NCBI RefSeq assembly: GCF_900104725.1
Contig: NZ_LT629758.1
Span: 8,022,001 to 8,086,000, forward strand
Direction: 5' to 3'
Length of the DNA: 64,000 bases
From: Actinoplanes derwentensis
GTDB lineage: Bacteria; Actinomycetota; Actinomycetes; Mycobacteriales; Micromonosporaceae
Below, piece after piece: positions 8,529 through 18,314 of the stretch; positions within the stretch are counted from its first letter, which is position 1; each line of letters starts with the position of its first letter. Position numbers and translations under genes: made by a program. The notes beneath the pieces are model-generated. The model had not been told where the DNA came from, ran no database searches, and saw only the letters and a list, made by a program, of their open reading frames with translations.

Positions 8529-9953
8529 TCAGAAGTAGATGTTCTCGTCGAAGGCGGGCAGGGTGAACTGCTGGGAGTACTCGCTGTTCAACACGGTGTC
8601 CTGAGGGTCGGTGCCGGCCAGCGCGTTGTCGTTCCCGGCGCCGCCGTCCAGCAGGTCGACGCTCGCGTCGCTGCTCAGAGTCGGGTGCCCACTGGCCAGC
8701 GCGTCGTCGCCGGCCTCGCCGTAGATCCGGTCCGCCCCGTAGTTGCCGACCAGGACGTCGTTGCCGCCACCACCGCGGATGGCGTCGTCACCGGACCAGC
8801 CTTCGATCTGGTTGGCGCTGCCGTTGCCGGTGAGCACGTCGGCGAAGTCGGTGCCGATGATGTTCTCGATGTCCGCGCCGACGGTGTCCTTCTCGCCGCG
8901 CATCCCGTCGTCACCCTTGGCGCCGTCCAGGTCCACGGTGATCGCGCCCTTGTGACCGGAGTAGCTGACCGTGTCCACGCCGCTGCCGCCGAGGATGACA
9001 TCGGCGCCGATGCCGCCTTCCATCCGGTCGTTGCCGGTGCCACCGTGGAGCCGGTCGTCGCCGGTGCTGTAGTCACGCAGCCAGTCGTCGCCGCCGTTGC
9101 CGACCAGCAGGTCGTCGCCGTTGAAGCCGACCAGCAGGTTGGGCCCGTCGTCACCGTAGATCTTGTCGTTGCCGTCGGTGCCGTAGAAGCTCTCGAGGCC
9201 GAGCAGGGTGTCGTGTTCGCCCTTGCGGCCGTCGTCGCGCTTGCCACGGTCGGAGTCGGCGGTGATGCCCCGCTTGCCGCCGTACTCGACGGTGTCGAAT
9301 CCGGAGCCGCCGGACACCACGTCGGCGTCCGTGGCCTTACCCCGGTCGGCTTGGCCGAATCGGTCGCGGCCGGAGCCGCCGTACTCCTTGTCGTCGCCCT
9401 TGCCACCCTCCAGCCAGTCGCCGTCGGCGCCGCCGGAGAGCGAGTCGTTGCCGTCGCCGCCGTACAGCGCGTCGATGCCGCCGAGACCCCAGATCTTGTC
9501 CCGGCCGGTGCCGCCGTACAGCTTGTCGCGACCGGAACCGCCCCGGATCGTGTCGTTGCCACTGCCACCGAGCGCGGTCAGCGGGACGGCGGTCCTATTG
9601 GTGACCGAGTCGTTCCCGGAACCGAGTTCCACCCGGACCCGGGCGATCGGCTTCGGGTCGGTGCAGGTCACCTTGGTCTTGTCGCCCTTGACAGCGGTGC
9701 AGCCTTCGCCGGCCTTGACGGTGACCCGGTCGTCGATGGTGACCTTGTTGCCGGATTTGGTGATCACGATCTTGTTGGTCTTGCCGGATCCGGCTTCGAC
9801 AACGATCACCGGGCCGAAGATGCCGAAGGTGATGGACGCCCGGCCGGTGGACGCGGCCTGGGCCGGCGCGGCGAGGGCCCCGGCCGCGGCGGTGCCGCTG
9901 AGCAGAACCACTCCGGCCCTGGTCAGCCATGTGGTGCGGGACAGTCGGCTCAC
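8529..9953 (-). CDS. Secreted hemolysin-type calcium-binding repeat protein (paralogue 1)
   Basis: A 474-residue secreted protein made of calcium-binding nonapeptide (GGxGxDxUx) repeats. Rows such as GGSGNDTIRGGSGRDKLYGG run through roughly residues 130-450. The N-terminus is a Sec signal ending APAQAAS near residue 35, unlike type I-secreted RTX toxins, which have no N-terminal signal. The repeats probably bind Ca2+ and fold as parallel beta-rolls outside the cell. GTG 9953 overlaps the upstream paralogue's TGA by 4 nt, so I prefer it to a start at 10001. It shares with the other two paralogues a block reading TVDLDG..GDDG..GE.DTVGAD.ENI.G. The binding partner and function are unknown; no enzyme domain is visible. 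Confidence 0.85.
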   Translation of the reverse strand: MSRLSRTTWLTRAGVVLLSGTAAAGALAAPAQAASTGRASITFGIFGPVIVVEAGSGKTNKIVITKSGNKVTIDDRVTVKAGEGCTAVKGDKTKVTCTDPKPIARVRVELGSGNDSVTNRTAVPLTALGGSGNDTIRGGSGRDKLYGGTGRDKIWGLGGIDALYGGDGNDSLSGGADGDWLEGGKGDDKEYGGSGRDRFGQADRGKATDADVVSGGSGFDTVEYGGKRGITADSDRGKRDDGRKGEHDTLLGLESFYGTDGNDKIYGDDGPNLLVGFNGDDLLVGNGGDDWLRDYSTGDDRLHGGTGNDRMEGGIGADVILGGSGVDTVSYSGHKGAITVDLDGAKGDDGMRGEKDTVGADIENIIGTDFADVLTGNGSANQIEGWSGDDAIRGGGGNDVLVGNYGADRIYGEAGDDALASGHPTLSSDASVDLLDGGAGNDNALAGTDPQDTVLNSEYSQQFTLPAFDENIYF

Positions 9954-11329
9954 AGGGTGATCTCGCAGTTCGTCACGCTGTCCTCGGCGTCGAAACCGCA
10001 CTTGTCGCCTTTGACGTGGGCGCCGCCGTCGAGGACGTCGACCTCCTCGTCGGAGATACCGGCCGCCTGATTGTCACTGAGCAGCGTGTCGTCGCCACCG
10101 AGGCCGCGGAGGATGTCAGCACCCTCGCCGCCACCGTTGAGGACGTTGTTCGCGGCGTTGCCGGTGATCGTGTCGCGGCCGTAGCCACCGACGACGTTCT
10201 CCACGTCGGCGCCGACGGTGTCGTGCTCGCCCTTGACGCCGTCGTCGCCCTTCGAACCGTCCAGGTCGACGGTGACCGGCTCGTGGTAGCTCCCGTAGTA
10301 GGCGGTGTCGACGCCCGAGCCGCCGAGCAGCACGTCAGCGAAGAGGGTCTCGGTGTCGTGGTTGACACCCGGGTCGCCGACCAGCCGGTCGTTGCCCGCG
10401 CCGCCGATCAGGGAGTCGTTGCCGCCCTCGCCGTACAGCGTGTCGTTGCCGGCGAGACCGTAGAGCTTGTCGTTACCCGGGCCGCCCTGCAGGACGTTGG
10501 CGCCCTTGGTGCCGGTGAGCTTGTCGTTGCCGGAGCCACCGTAGAGGTTCTCGATGTCGGTGGCGATGGTGTCCTTCTCGCCGGCCTGGCCGTCGTCGGC
10601 TTTCCCGTCGGCGTCGGCGGTGACCGCCTTCTTGCGCTGGCCGTAGTCGACGGTGTCGATGCCGGCGCCGCCGTAGTAGCGGTCGGCGTAGACGTATCGC
10701 CCGGCCAGGAACCTGTCGTTGCCGGCTCCGCCGTGGATGACGTCCTTGCCGAGACCGTCCCAGAGGAAGTCGTCCCCGGCCCCGCCGTAGACCCGGTCCA
10801 CGCCGGCGCCGTCGTAGAGCATGTCGCTGTCGGCGTTGCCGTAGAGCACGTCCTTGCCGCTGTCACCGGTCAGAGTGTCGCCGCCGGCTCCGCCGTAGAG
10901 CTTGTCGTTGCCCGCGCCGCCGGACAGGTAGTCACGGCCGGGGCCGCCGGTCAGGGTGTCGTTGCCGTTCACCCCGGCGACGTTGGAGGTGAGGGCGGTG
11001 CGGTTGACGAACACGTCGTCGCGGTCGCCCAGGTTGATGTGGAGCTGGGCCACCCCGGTGCAGGTGACCTTGGTCTTGTCGCCCTTGACCGGCGCGCAGC
11101 CGGCGCCGGCCTTCACCGCGACCCGGTCGTCGAAGACGACTTTGCCGCCGGACTGGCTGATCGAGACCCGGTTCACCTTGCCCTTGGCGGCCTTGAAGAT
11201 CAGGCTTTCGCCGAGCACCGAGACGGTGGCGTCCGAGGCGGCCTGGGCGGGCGCGGCGAACATGCCGACCGCGGTGGTGGTGCCGAGCAGAGTCACGCCG
11301 ACTCTGGTCAGCCAGGTTCTAGAAGTCAT
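9950..11329 (-). CDS. Secreted hemolysin-type calcium-binding repeat protein (paralogue 2)
   Basis: A 459-residue paralogue of the next gene. It has a signal peptide (TRVGVTLLGTTTAVGMFAAPAQAAS), then an N-terminal domain of about 100 residues containing a Cys pair (AGCAPVKGDKTKVTCTG) that is also present in the other two copies. The rest is Asp/Gly-rich nonapeptide repeats (GGAGNDKLYGGAGGDTLTG). It ends DSVTNCEITL, and the Cys near the end may pair with the nearby KGDKCGF. ATG 11329. The stop overlaps the following gene, giving a translationally coupled pair. The family is seen in actinobacterial secretomes, but its role is not established. Confidence 0.85.
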   Translation of the reverse strand: MTSRTWLTRVGVTLLGTTTAVGMFAAPAQAASDATVSVLGESLIFKAAKGKVNRVSISQSGGKVVFDDRVAVKAGAGCAPVKGDKTKVTCTGVAQLHINLGDRDDVFVNRTALTSNVAGVNGNDTLTGGPGRDYLSGGAGNDKLYGGAGGDTLTGDSGKDVLYGNADSDMLYDGAGVDRVYGGAGDDFLWDGLGKDVIHGGAGNDRFLAGRYVYADRYYGGAGIDTVDYGQRKKAVTADADGKADDGQAGEKDTIATDIENLYGGSGNDKLTGTKGANVLQGGPGNDKLYGLAGNDTLYGEGGNDSLIGGAGNDRLVGDPGVNHDTETLFADVLLGGSGVDTAYYGSYHEPVTVDLDGSKGDDGVKGEHDTVGADVENVVGGYGRDTITGNAANNVLNGGGEGADILRGLGGDDTLLSDNQAAGISDEEVDVLDGGAHVKGDKCGFDAEDSVTNCEITL

Positions 11330-11421
11330 GGCAAACCCCCGTATGGATGAACTTCATGGGCTGTTCCGCGATCCTAGGTGGACAGCGCAACGTTTCGGTC
11401 CCGTCCTGTCGTACATAATTT

Positions 11422-12957
11422 TCAGGACCAGCGGATCTGGGGTGATCGATAGAATCGGACTCCGGCACGTGACCAGCGCGGGCCGTAAGCGCCCAGCCGC
11501 TCCCGGAACGACTCCCAGTCGTGCGTCTCGCGCGGCGACCAGCCCAGTTCGGCGATCGCCACCACGCGCGGAAACGCCAGGAACTCCAGGTCGGCGAGGT
11601 CACGCAGGGTCTCCGACCAGAGCGGGGCCTCAACCCCCAACACCCTTTCCGCCGGTACGTCGGTGAGCAGCCCCGCCGGGTCCCAGTCATACGAGTCCCG
11701 CACCTCGATGGCCCCGGCCCAATCCAGTCCGCCCGGAGTGAGCGGGTCGTACTCCATGTCCAGATAGGTCCGGTTGGCGGGGGAGAGCACCACCTTCGCG
11801 CCGGAAGCGGCCACCGCCGGGCTGTTGCGTTCACGGCCCCAGAACTGGATCACCGCCCCGTTCGCGGCGGCTGCCGGGGACTGGGCGATCTCGTGCCAGC
11901 CGAACGGGATCTTGCCGTGTCTGCGCACCAGCGGCAGCATCCGGCGCTGGAACGTCAGGTACGCGCCGTGCGGTGTCGACATCGCCTCGTCGCCACCGAT
12001 GTGCAGGTAGGGCCCGGGTGTCATCTCGGCCAGTTCCCGGATCACGTCCTCGGCGAACCGGTAGGTGACGTCGGAGTCCGCACAGAGCGAGCTGTATCCG
12101 ACCCGCATGTCGGTCCGGGGCCGCGGGGCGATCCCGTCGCAGGTGAGTTCGGGATAGGCGACCTGGGCCGCGTTCACGTGACCGGGCATGTCGATCTCGG
12201 GGACGATCGTGACGAACCGGTCGGCGGCGTACCGCACCAGCTCGCGGTACTCGTCCTTGGTCAGGAACCCGCCACCGGCGCCGCTGACCCCGGTGCCGGG
12301 CGCGCCACCGACCTCGGTCAGCCGCGGCCACGAGTCGATCTGGATACGCCAGCCTTGATCGTCACTCAGGTGCAGGTGCAAATAGTTGATCTTGAAGTGG
12401 CTGATCTGGTCGATGTAGGCGCGCACCTCGGCCGGCTCGTGGAAGTGCCGGGCCAGGTCCAGCATCGCGCCTCGGTAGGCGTACCGGGGAAAGTCGTTGA
12501 TCTGCCCGCCCGGAAGAACCCACCGCGGGCCCTCCACCGGCAGCAGCTGACGCAGGGTCTGCACCCCGGCGAACAGTCCGGCCGGTCCGGTGGCGGCCAG
12601 TTCGACCCGCTCGGCGCCGATGTCCAGCCGGTAGCCCTCGTCCGGATGCCCCGGCTCCAGGACCAGGGCGATCGCCTGCTCGCCGGTCCCGGTCACCGGA
12701 AGGTCGAAGCCGGTGACCGGTCGCAGGACCTCGGCCAGTCGCCCGGCCACGGTGAGCGCCGCACCGGACGCGGTGATCACCGTGTCGGCGCCGATCCGGA
12801 AGTTCTCACCCGGCGCCGGAGTGGCGTCGGCGACGGCCGGAAGGACATCGGACAGCGCGATCGCGGTACGCCGGTGCGACGGCCCCGCCGAGGCCGTCGC
12901 GGTGACCAGTGGCAGTGCCACCACCAGCGCGACGGCCAGGCGGGCGAGTCGTCGCAT
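11422..12957 (-). CDS. Secreted beta-N-acetylhexosaminidase, GH20
   Basis: A 511-residue glycoside hydrolase family 20 enzyme that removes terminal GlcNAc/GalNAc from chitooligosaccharides, glycans or wall fragments. A Sec signal peptide (about 1-24) is followed by the GH20 N-terminal domain, then the catalytic barrel beginning RYAYRGAMLDLARHFH. The catalytic Asp-Glu pair lies in YLHIGGDEAM (Asp323-Glu324). Substrate-site motifs such as LHLSDDQGWRIQI and IDMPGHVNA are present. ATG 12957 shares one base with the stop of the upstream calcium-repeat gene (TGATG), so translation is coupled. It sits inside the three-gene repeat-protein cluster, which suggests joint action at a glycan surface, but that is inference. 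Confidence 0.93.
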   Translation of the reverse strand: MRRLARLAVALVVALPLVTATASAGPSHRRTAIALSDVLPAVADATPAPGENFRIGADTVITASGAALTVAGRLAEVLRPVTGFDLPVTGTGEQAIALVLEPGHPDEGYRLDIGAERVELAATGPAGLFAGVQTLRQLLPVEGPRWVLPGGQINDFPRYAYRGAMLDLARHFHEPAEVRAYIDQISHFKINYLHLHLSDDQGWRIQIDSWPRLTEVGGAPGTGVSGAGGGFLTKDEYRELVRYAADRFVTIVPEIDMPGHVNAAQVAYPELTCDGIAPRPRTDMRVGYSSLCADSDVTYRFAEDVIRELAEMTPGPYLHIGGDEAMSTPHGAYLTFQRRMLPLVRRHGKIPFGWHEIAQSPAAAANGAVIQFWGRERNSPAVAASGAKVVLSPANRTYLDMEYDPLTPGGLDWAGAIEVRDSYDWDPAGLLTDVPAERVLGVEAPLWSETLRDLADLEFLAFPRVVAIAELGWSPRETHDWESFRERLGAYGPRWSRAGVRFYRSPQIRWS

Positions 12958-14387
12958 CAGCGCTCGCAGTTCACCGCGAGATCCAGCGGGAACACTCGGC
13001 AGACGTCTCCGGTCGCGGTGTACTGGGAGCCGCCGTCCAGCAGGTCCGACTGGTCACCGGCGGTGTCCTGCCCGCTCAGGTCGTCGTCGCCGTCCTCACC
13101 GTAGAGGAGATCGGCGCCACCCAGACCGGCGATCACGTCGTCGCCGGCGCCGCCCCAGATCTGGTTGACCGAGTCGTTGCCGGTCAGCCGGTCGGCCTGG
13201 ATGGTGCCGACGATGTTCTCCACGTCGGCGCCGACGGTGTCACCCTCGCCGGCCCGGCCGTCGTCACCGACCTCGCCGTCCAGGTCGACGGTCACCGGGG
13301 TGCGAACCCGGTTGGTGTAGACGACGGTGTCCACGCCGGGGCCGCCGCGCACCACGTCGGCCGCGATCGGATCGATCACCGTCGGGCCGTCGTCACCCGA
13401 CTCGCTCTCGCCGATGTCGGGGTTCAGCAGGTCGTCGCCGCTACCACCGTCGAGCAGGTCCGTGCCGCCGTGACCCCGGAGTTCGTCGTCGCCACCGCCG
13501 CCGAAGAGGTGGTCCGCGCCGGAGTCGCCGGTGAGGAAGTTCGCCCGGCCGTCGCCGGTCAGGATGTCGTCGCCCAAGCCGCCGTGCAGGCCCTCCACGG
13601 TGGTGGTGATGGTGTCGCGCTCACCCTTCTCGCCGTCGTCGGCCTTGCCGTCCAGATCAGCGACGATCGGCTTCCGGCGCTCCCAGTAGACGACGGTGTC
13701 CCTGGTGCCCGACCCGCCGTCGATCAGGTCGCTGCCGGTGCCGCCGTCCATCCAGTCGTCGCCGCCGTTGCCGTAGAGCCGGTCCGCGGCGGAACCACCG
13801 TTGAGGGTGTCGTTGCCGGAACCGCCGTACAGCACGTCCCGGCCGGTGGCGCCGCCGTACAGATTGTCCACCCCGGTACCGCCGGACAGCACGTCGTTGC
13901 CGCTGTCGCCGATAAGGCTGTCGTTGCCGCCGTTACCCCAGATCCGGTCGTTGCCGGAACCGCCCCACAGCTCGTCCGTGCTGCTGCCACCGGCGATCGC
14001 GTCGTTGCCGGAACCGCCGTACACCCGGGTCCTCAGGGCGGTGCGGTTGGTGAAGGAGTCGTTGCCGTCGTACAGGTACACCTCGACCATCGAGTTCAGG
14101 TCGACGTGGGAGCAGCGGACCTTGGTGCTGTCGCCCTTGACCGCCTTGCAGCCTTTGCCGGCCTTCAGCCGGACCCGGTCGTCGAAGGTGACCGTGCTAC
14201 CGGACCGGGTGACGACCAGCTTGTTCTTGGTCTTCGCCGCGGCGGTGAACCGGAGTGTGCCGATGCCGTTCGGTGCGCTCACCACACCGGTTGCGGCGGC
14301 CTGGGCCGGCGCGGTGATGACACCCGCGCCGAGCACACCGGTGAGCAGGATCAATCCGGAGCGAACCGCTCGGGACGTTGGTCTCAT
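12957..14387 (-). CDS. Secreted hemolysin-type calcium-binding repeat protein (paralogue 3)
   Basis: A 476-residue calcium-repeat protein and the first gene of the cluster. ATG 14387 has a strong GGGGAGG ribosome-binding site. The signal peptide ends TAPAQAAATG. A conserved region follows (AKTKNKLVVTRSGSTVTFDDRV, then KGCKAVKGDSTKVRCSHVD), then nonapeptide repeats (GGSGNDRIWGNGGNDSLIG). It shares the DTVGADVENIVGT block with its paralogues but is clearly diverged, so the duplication is not recent. It is coupled to the GH20 gene by a one-base overlap. Confidence 0.85.
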   Translation of the reverse strand: MRPTSRAVRSGLILLTGVLGAGVITAPAQAAATGVVSAPNGIGTLRFTAAAKTKNKLVVTRSGSTVTFDDRVRLKAGKGCKAVKGDSTKVRCSHVDLNSMVEVYLYDGNDSFTNRTALRTRVYGGSGNDAIAGGSSTDELWGGSGNDRIWGNGGNDSLIGDSGNDVLSGGTGVDNLYGGATGRDVLYGGSGNDTLNGGSAADRLYGNGGDDWMDGGTGSDLIDGGSGTRDTVVYWERRKPIVADLDGKADDGEKGERDTITTTVEGLHGGLGDDILTGDGRANFLTGDSGADHLFGGGGDDELRGHGGTDLLDGGSGDDLLNPDIGESESGDDGPTVIDPIAADVVRGGPGVDTVVYTNRVRTPVTVDLDGEVGDDGRAGEGDTVGADVENIVGTIQADRLTGNDSVNQIWGGAGDDVIAGLGGADLLYGEDGDDDLSGQDTAGDQSDLLDGGSQYTATGDVCRVFPLDLAVNCER

Positions 14388-14469
14388 GTAGAGCCTCCCC
14401 GTGAACGGCGGATGAATTCCCGCCGACGCGGATACTAGACCGTCTCGACGTCCCGCGCGGTCCCGGTGA

Positions 14470-14781
14470 TCAACCCTCCGGTCGATGGAGCAGCCCGACC
14501 GCGAGCGTGTGCACCGCGTCGAGGTCGGTGGGGTCGGCCAGTTTCACCCGGCCACCGGTCACCACGTACCACTCCTCGGCCTCTTTGTACTGCACCCGCA
14601 CCACCGCCTCGCCGTCGGCGAACTCGGTGCGCAGGGTCAGTTCGCCGGTGACGACGCCGACCTCGTCGGTCATCACGCCACCCGGGCCGGGCACGATGTC
14701 GGTGGTCCGGCCCGGCACCTCGGCCGCCGGGGCGGTCTCGGGCGGCGGAGTGGTCTCGGGCGGCTGCTCCACATCTGTCAT
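14470..14781 (-). CDS. Hypothetical protein with Pro/Glu-rich N-terminus
   Basis: 103 residues that I do not recognise. The first 40 are Pro/Glu/Thr-rich and probably disordered. The last 60 form a small domain with likely beta-strands (GELTLRTEF, AVVRVQYKEAEEWYVVTGG) and a C-terminal helix (LDAVHTLAVGLLH). There is no signal peptide or membrane helix. ATG 14781 shares one base with the stop of the HNH nuclease gene, so the two are translated together. An immunity or accessory role for the nuclease is possible but unsupported. Confidence 0.65.
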   Translation of the reverse strand: MTDVEQPPETTPPPETAPAAEVPGRTTDIVPGPGGVMTDEVGVVTGELTLRTEFADGEAVVRVQYKEAEEWYVVTGGRVKLADPTDLDAVHTLAVGLLHRPEG

Positions 14782-15458
14782 CAGCAGGTCCTCAGCATCT
14801 CCTCGAGCGCGGACTTCTCCTTCTCGGTGACCGTGAGTTTCCAGTAGCTCTTCACCTCAATCCAGTCCCCGGCGTATACGCACCAGGCGGACTGCGCCGG
14901 CGGCTTCCAGGTCGAGGGGTCCTGGTCACCCTTGGAACGGTTCGAGGCGGCCGAGACGGCGAAGAGCTGCGGTCGGTCCAGGTCGTTGGCGAAGTCGCCA
15001 CGCTTGTCGTCATCCCACTTGGCGGCACCGGAACGCCAGGCGGCGGCCAGCGGCACCATGTGATCGATGTCGACCTTCGTCGGGGCGTCGATCACTTTCT
15101 CATCGTAGAAGCTGTTCCAGGTGCCCGCGACGACATTGCATCCGGAGAACTTGACCTGCTCTCCGTCGCGCTTCAGCACGGTGTCACGCACGTCGCAGTT
15201 CGACCCGGCGCTGCGCCAGTGCGGGAACTTCTCCCGGCTGTAGCCGGTCATCTTGCCCTCGGCGGCGATGGTCAGGGCGTCGAGCTTCGCCTGGGCGGCA
15301 TCGGAATCGGTGCCGGAACCGGGCTTGCCGGTCGAGGTGCTCTCCGGCTGGAGGCCGGGCTCGGAGGAGGTGACCTCGCAACCGGCGGAGGTGATGAGTG
15401 TCAGCAGGGCGGTGGCGATGAGAACTGAGCTACGTGGGGGCACATAGCCCAGTCTCAT
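14781..15458 (-). CDS. Exported HNH-type nuclease (DUF1524-like), probable lipoprotein
   Basis: A 225-residue exported protein. The N-terminus (SSVLIATALLTLITSAGC) is a lipoprotein-like signal with Cys27, although Ser at -3 is not a classic lipobox. The domain has the DUF1524/HNH pattern: DIDHMVPLAAAWRSGA (the DxDHxVPL nuclease motif), RPQLFAVSAASNRSKGDQDP and CVYAGDWIEVKSYW. Four Cys in the domain could form disulfides, in keeping with an extracellular place. Related actinobacterial proteins are annotated as HNH endonucleases; I infer nucleic-acid hydrolysis outside the cell. It lies 22 nt downstream of leuA and is probably read through from it. Confidence 0.82.
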   Translation of the reverse strand: MRLGYVPPRSSVLIATALLTLITSAGCEVTSSEPGLQPESTSTGKPGSGTDSDAAQAKLDALTIAAEGKMTGYSREKFPHWRSAGSNCDVRDTVLKRDGEQVKFSGCNVVAGTWNSFYDEKVIDAPTKVDIDHMVPLAAAWRSGAAKWDDDKRGDFANDLDRPQLFAVSAASNRSKGDQDPSTWKPPAQSAWCVYAGDWIEVKSYWKLTVTEKEKSALEEMLRTC

Positions 15459-15480
15459 ACCGGATCTTGAGGAGCGCCAA

Positions 15481-17250
<1,770 letters not shown>

Positions 17251-17325
17251 TCAACTCCGCGACGAGGTGCCGACCTGGAATGGGGCCTCGTCGCGGCAGC
17301 GAAGGAGAAGGTTCACGTGCCACAT
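17251..17325 (-). CDS. Probable leuA leader peptide
   Basis: A 24-codon ORF ending 42 nt before the leuA start. It reads MWHVNLLLRCRDEAP and so on, with three consecutive Leu codons (CTT CTC CTT) at 6-8. It overlaps a hairpin (17257-17296) whose folding could be changed by a ribosome stalled at the Leu codons. Leader peptides of this kind are known upstream of actinobacterial leuA genes. The Shine-Dalgarno before the ATG is weak, so its translation is unproven. Confidence 0.5.
   Translation of the reverse strand: MWHVNLLLRCRDEAPFQVGTSSRS
17257..17296 (-). promoter_or_regulatory. Hairpin in leuA leader (candidate attenuator)
   Basis: Perfect 11-bp inverted repeat (17257-17267 and 17286-17296) with an 18-nt loop, lying inside the leader ORF downstream of its Leu codons on the transcript. 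No clear T-run follows, so the mechanism may be attenuation by an alternative structure or control of leuA translation. Confidence 0.45.
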
Positions 17326-17396
17326 GTCGCCAGTCACGTTACGTCAAGCTTTTGTGATCGGCGAACAGATCGCCCGGATCGTGGGACACCGAACGG

Positions 17397-18152
17397 TCAC
17401 GCGGACGGGACCACCCCGGTCGGCTGGGCCGTCATGCCCATCGGCTGGCCGGCCACTTCCGGGCCGGGCAGCTGCAGGGTCGCCGGGCCCTCGACCTGCC
17501 GGACCAGGGTCAGCGTGCCGAAGTCGACCCGGGCCGCGGTCAGCAGGCCGTCCGGGGCGTAGCAGTAGATGCCCACGTCGATCGGCGCGTCCAGCGAGGC
17601 GGTCACCGAGTCGACCGAGTAACAGGTGCCCTGGGCACCCTCCAGCGGCTGGACCGCGGAGACCGCGAGCGGCTGTTTCTGATCGGTGAGGACCTTCAGC
17701 CACTGCCGGAACAGGCGCTGGACCCGGGGGTCGTACTTGCGGGGCACCCGGTCGCCCTTCTCGGCCACCCGGACACACGTCGAGCTGACCGGCTGGGCCG
17801 GAGTGGAGAGTGTGCACTGGTAGACGCCGGCCGCCACCCGGATGACCGTGACACCGGCCGTGCCGCCGAGCGCGCCGCCCGGGATGTCGACCCGCCAGGT
17901 GCCGTCCGCGGCGACCGCGGCCACCACCTCGCGGGCCGGGCCGCTGCCGTCGGTGAGTGAGTAGAGGGCCGCGTACCGGCGGTCCATGGCGAGGGCGGCC
18001 AGGCCGGCCAGTTCGTCACGGGCGCCCGGTTCGGGGCCGGTGACCGGGGCGGGGGCGGACGAGGCGGGGGCGGCGTCCGGCGTGTCGCCGTCGCCACAGC
18101 CGGTCAGGCCGACCGCGAGCAGCACGACGGTCAGCGCGGAGGGAATGCGCAT
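17397..18152 (-). CDS. Hypothetical lipoprotein
   Basis: A 251-residue protein I do not recognise beyond its export signal. The N-terminus is a lipoprotein signal peptide ending VGLTGC (Cys19), then an Ala/Pro/Ser linker to about residue 42. The mature domain alternates helices and strands and has several Cys (YQCTLSTP, SSTCVRV, GTCYSV, IYCYAPD) that could form disulfides outside the cell. ATG 18152 is divergent from lysC across 162 bp. Its stop is about 70 nt upstream of the leuA leader, so it could also run toward leuA on the same strand. Confidence 0.75.
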   Translation of the reverse strand: MRIPSALTVVLLAVGLTGCGDGDTPDAAPASSAPAPVTGPEPGARDELAGLAALAMDRRYAALYSLTDGSGPAREVVAAVAADGTWRVDIPGGALGGTAGVTVIRVAAGVYQCTLSTPAQPVSSTCVRVAEKGDRVPRKYDPRVQRLFRQWLKVLTDQKQPLAVSAVQPLEGAQGTCYSVDSVTASLDAPIDVGIYCYAPDGLLTAARVDFGTLTLVRQVEGPATLQLPGPEVAGQPMGMTAQPTGVVPSA

Positions 18153-18314
18153 CGCGACATTCTCACCCCATATCCTGCCCAGCCCTCGGTACGGCGCATC
18201 GGCGACTGTCGGCGTGTCGCGCCGCCGTGGCCGGAATCTGGGATCACATGTCGAGGCCAGGGCCGGGCGAAGCTAGTGTGGTTCCGGTTGCCGAGTTCGG
18301 AGGAATGATTCGTC

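Noticed and set aside
8685..11350. Long plus-strand ORFs (461 and 473 codons) over the calcium-repeat genes
   Set aside because: Val/Asp-rich mirror frames of the repeats; no start signals.
8529..14387. Type I-secreted RTX toxins
   Set aside because: Signal peptides at the N-termini and no ABC/HlyD genes nearby; no toxin domain.
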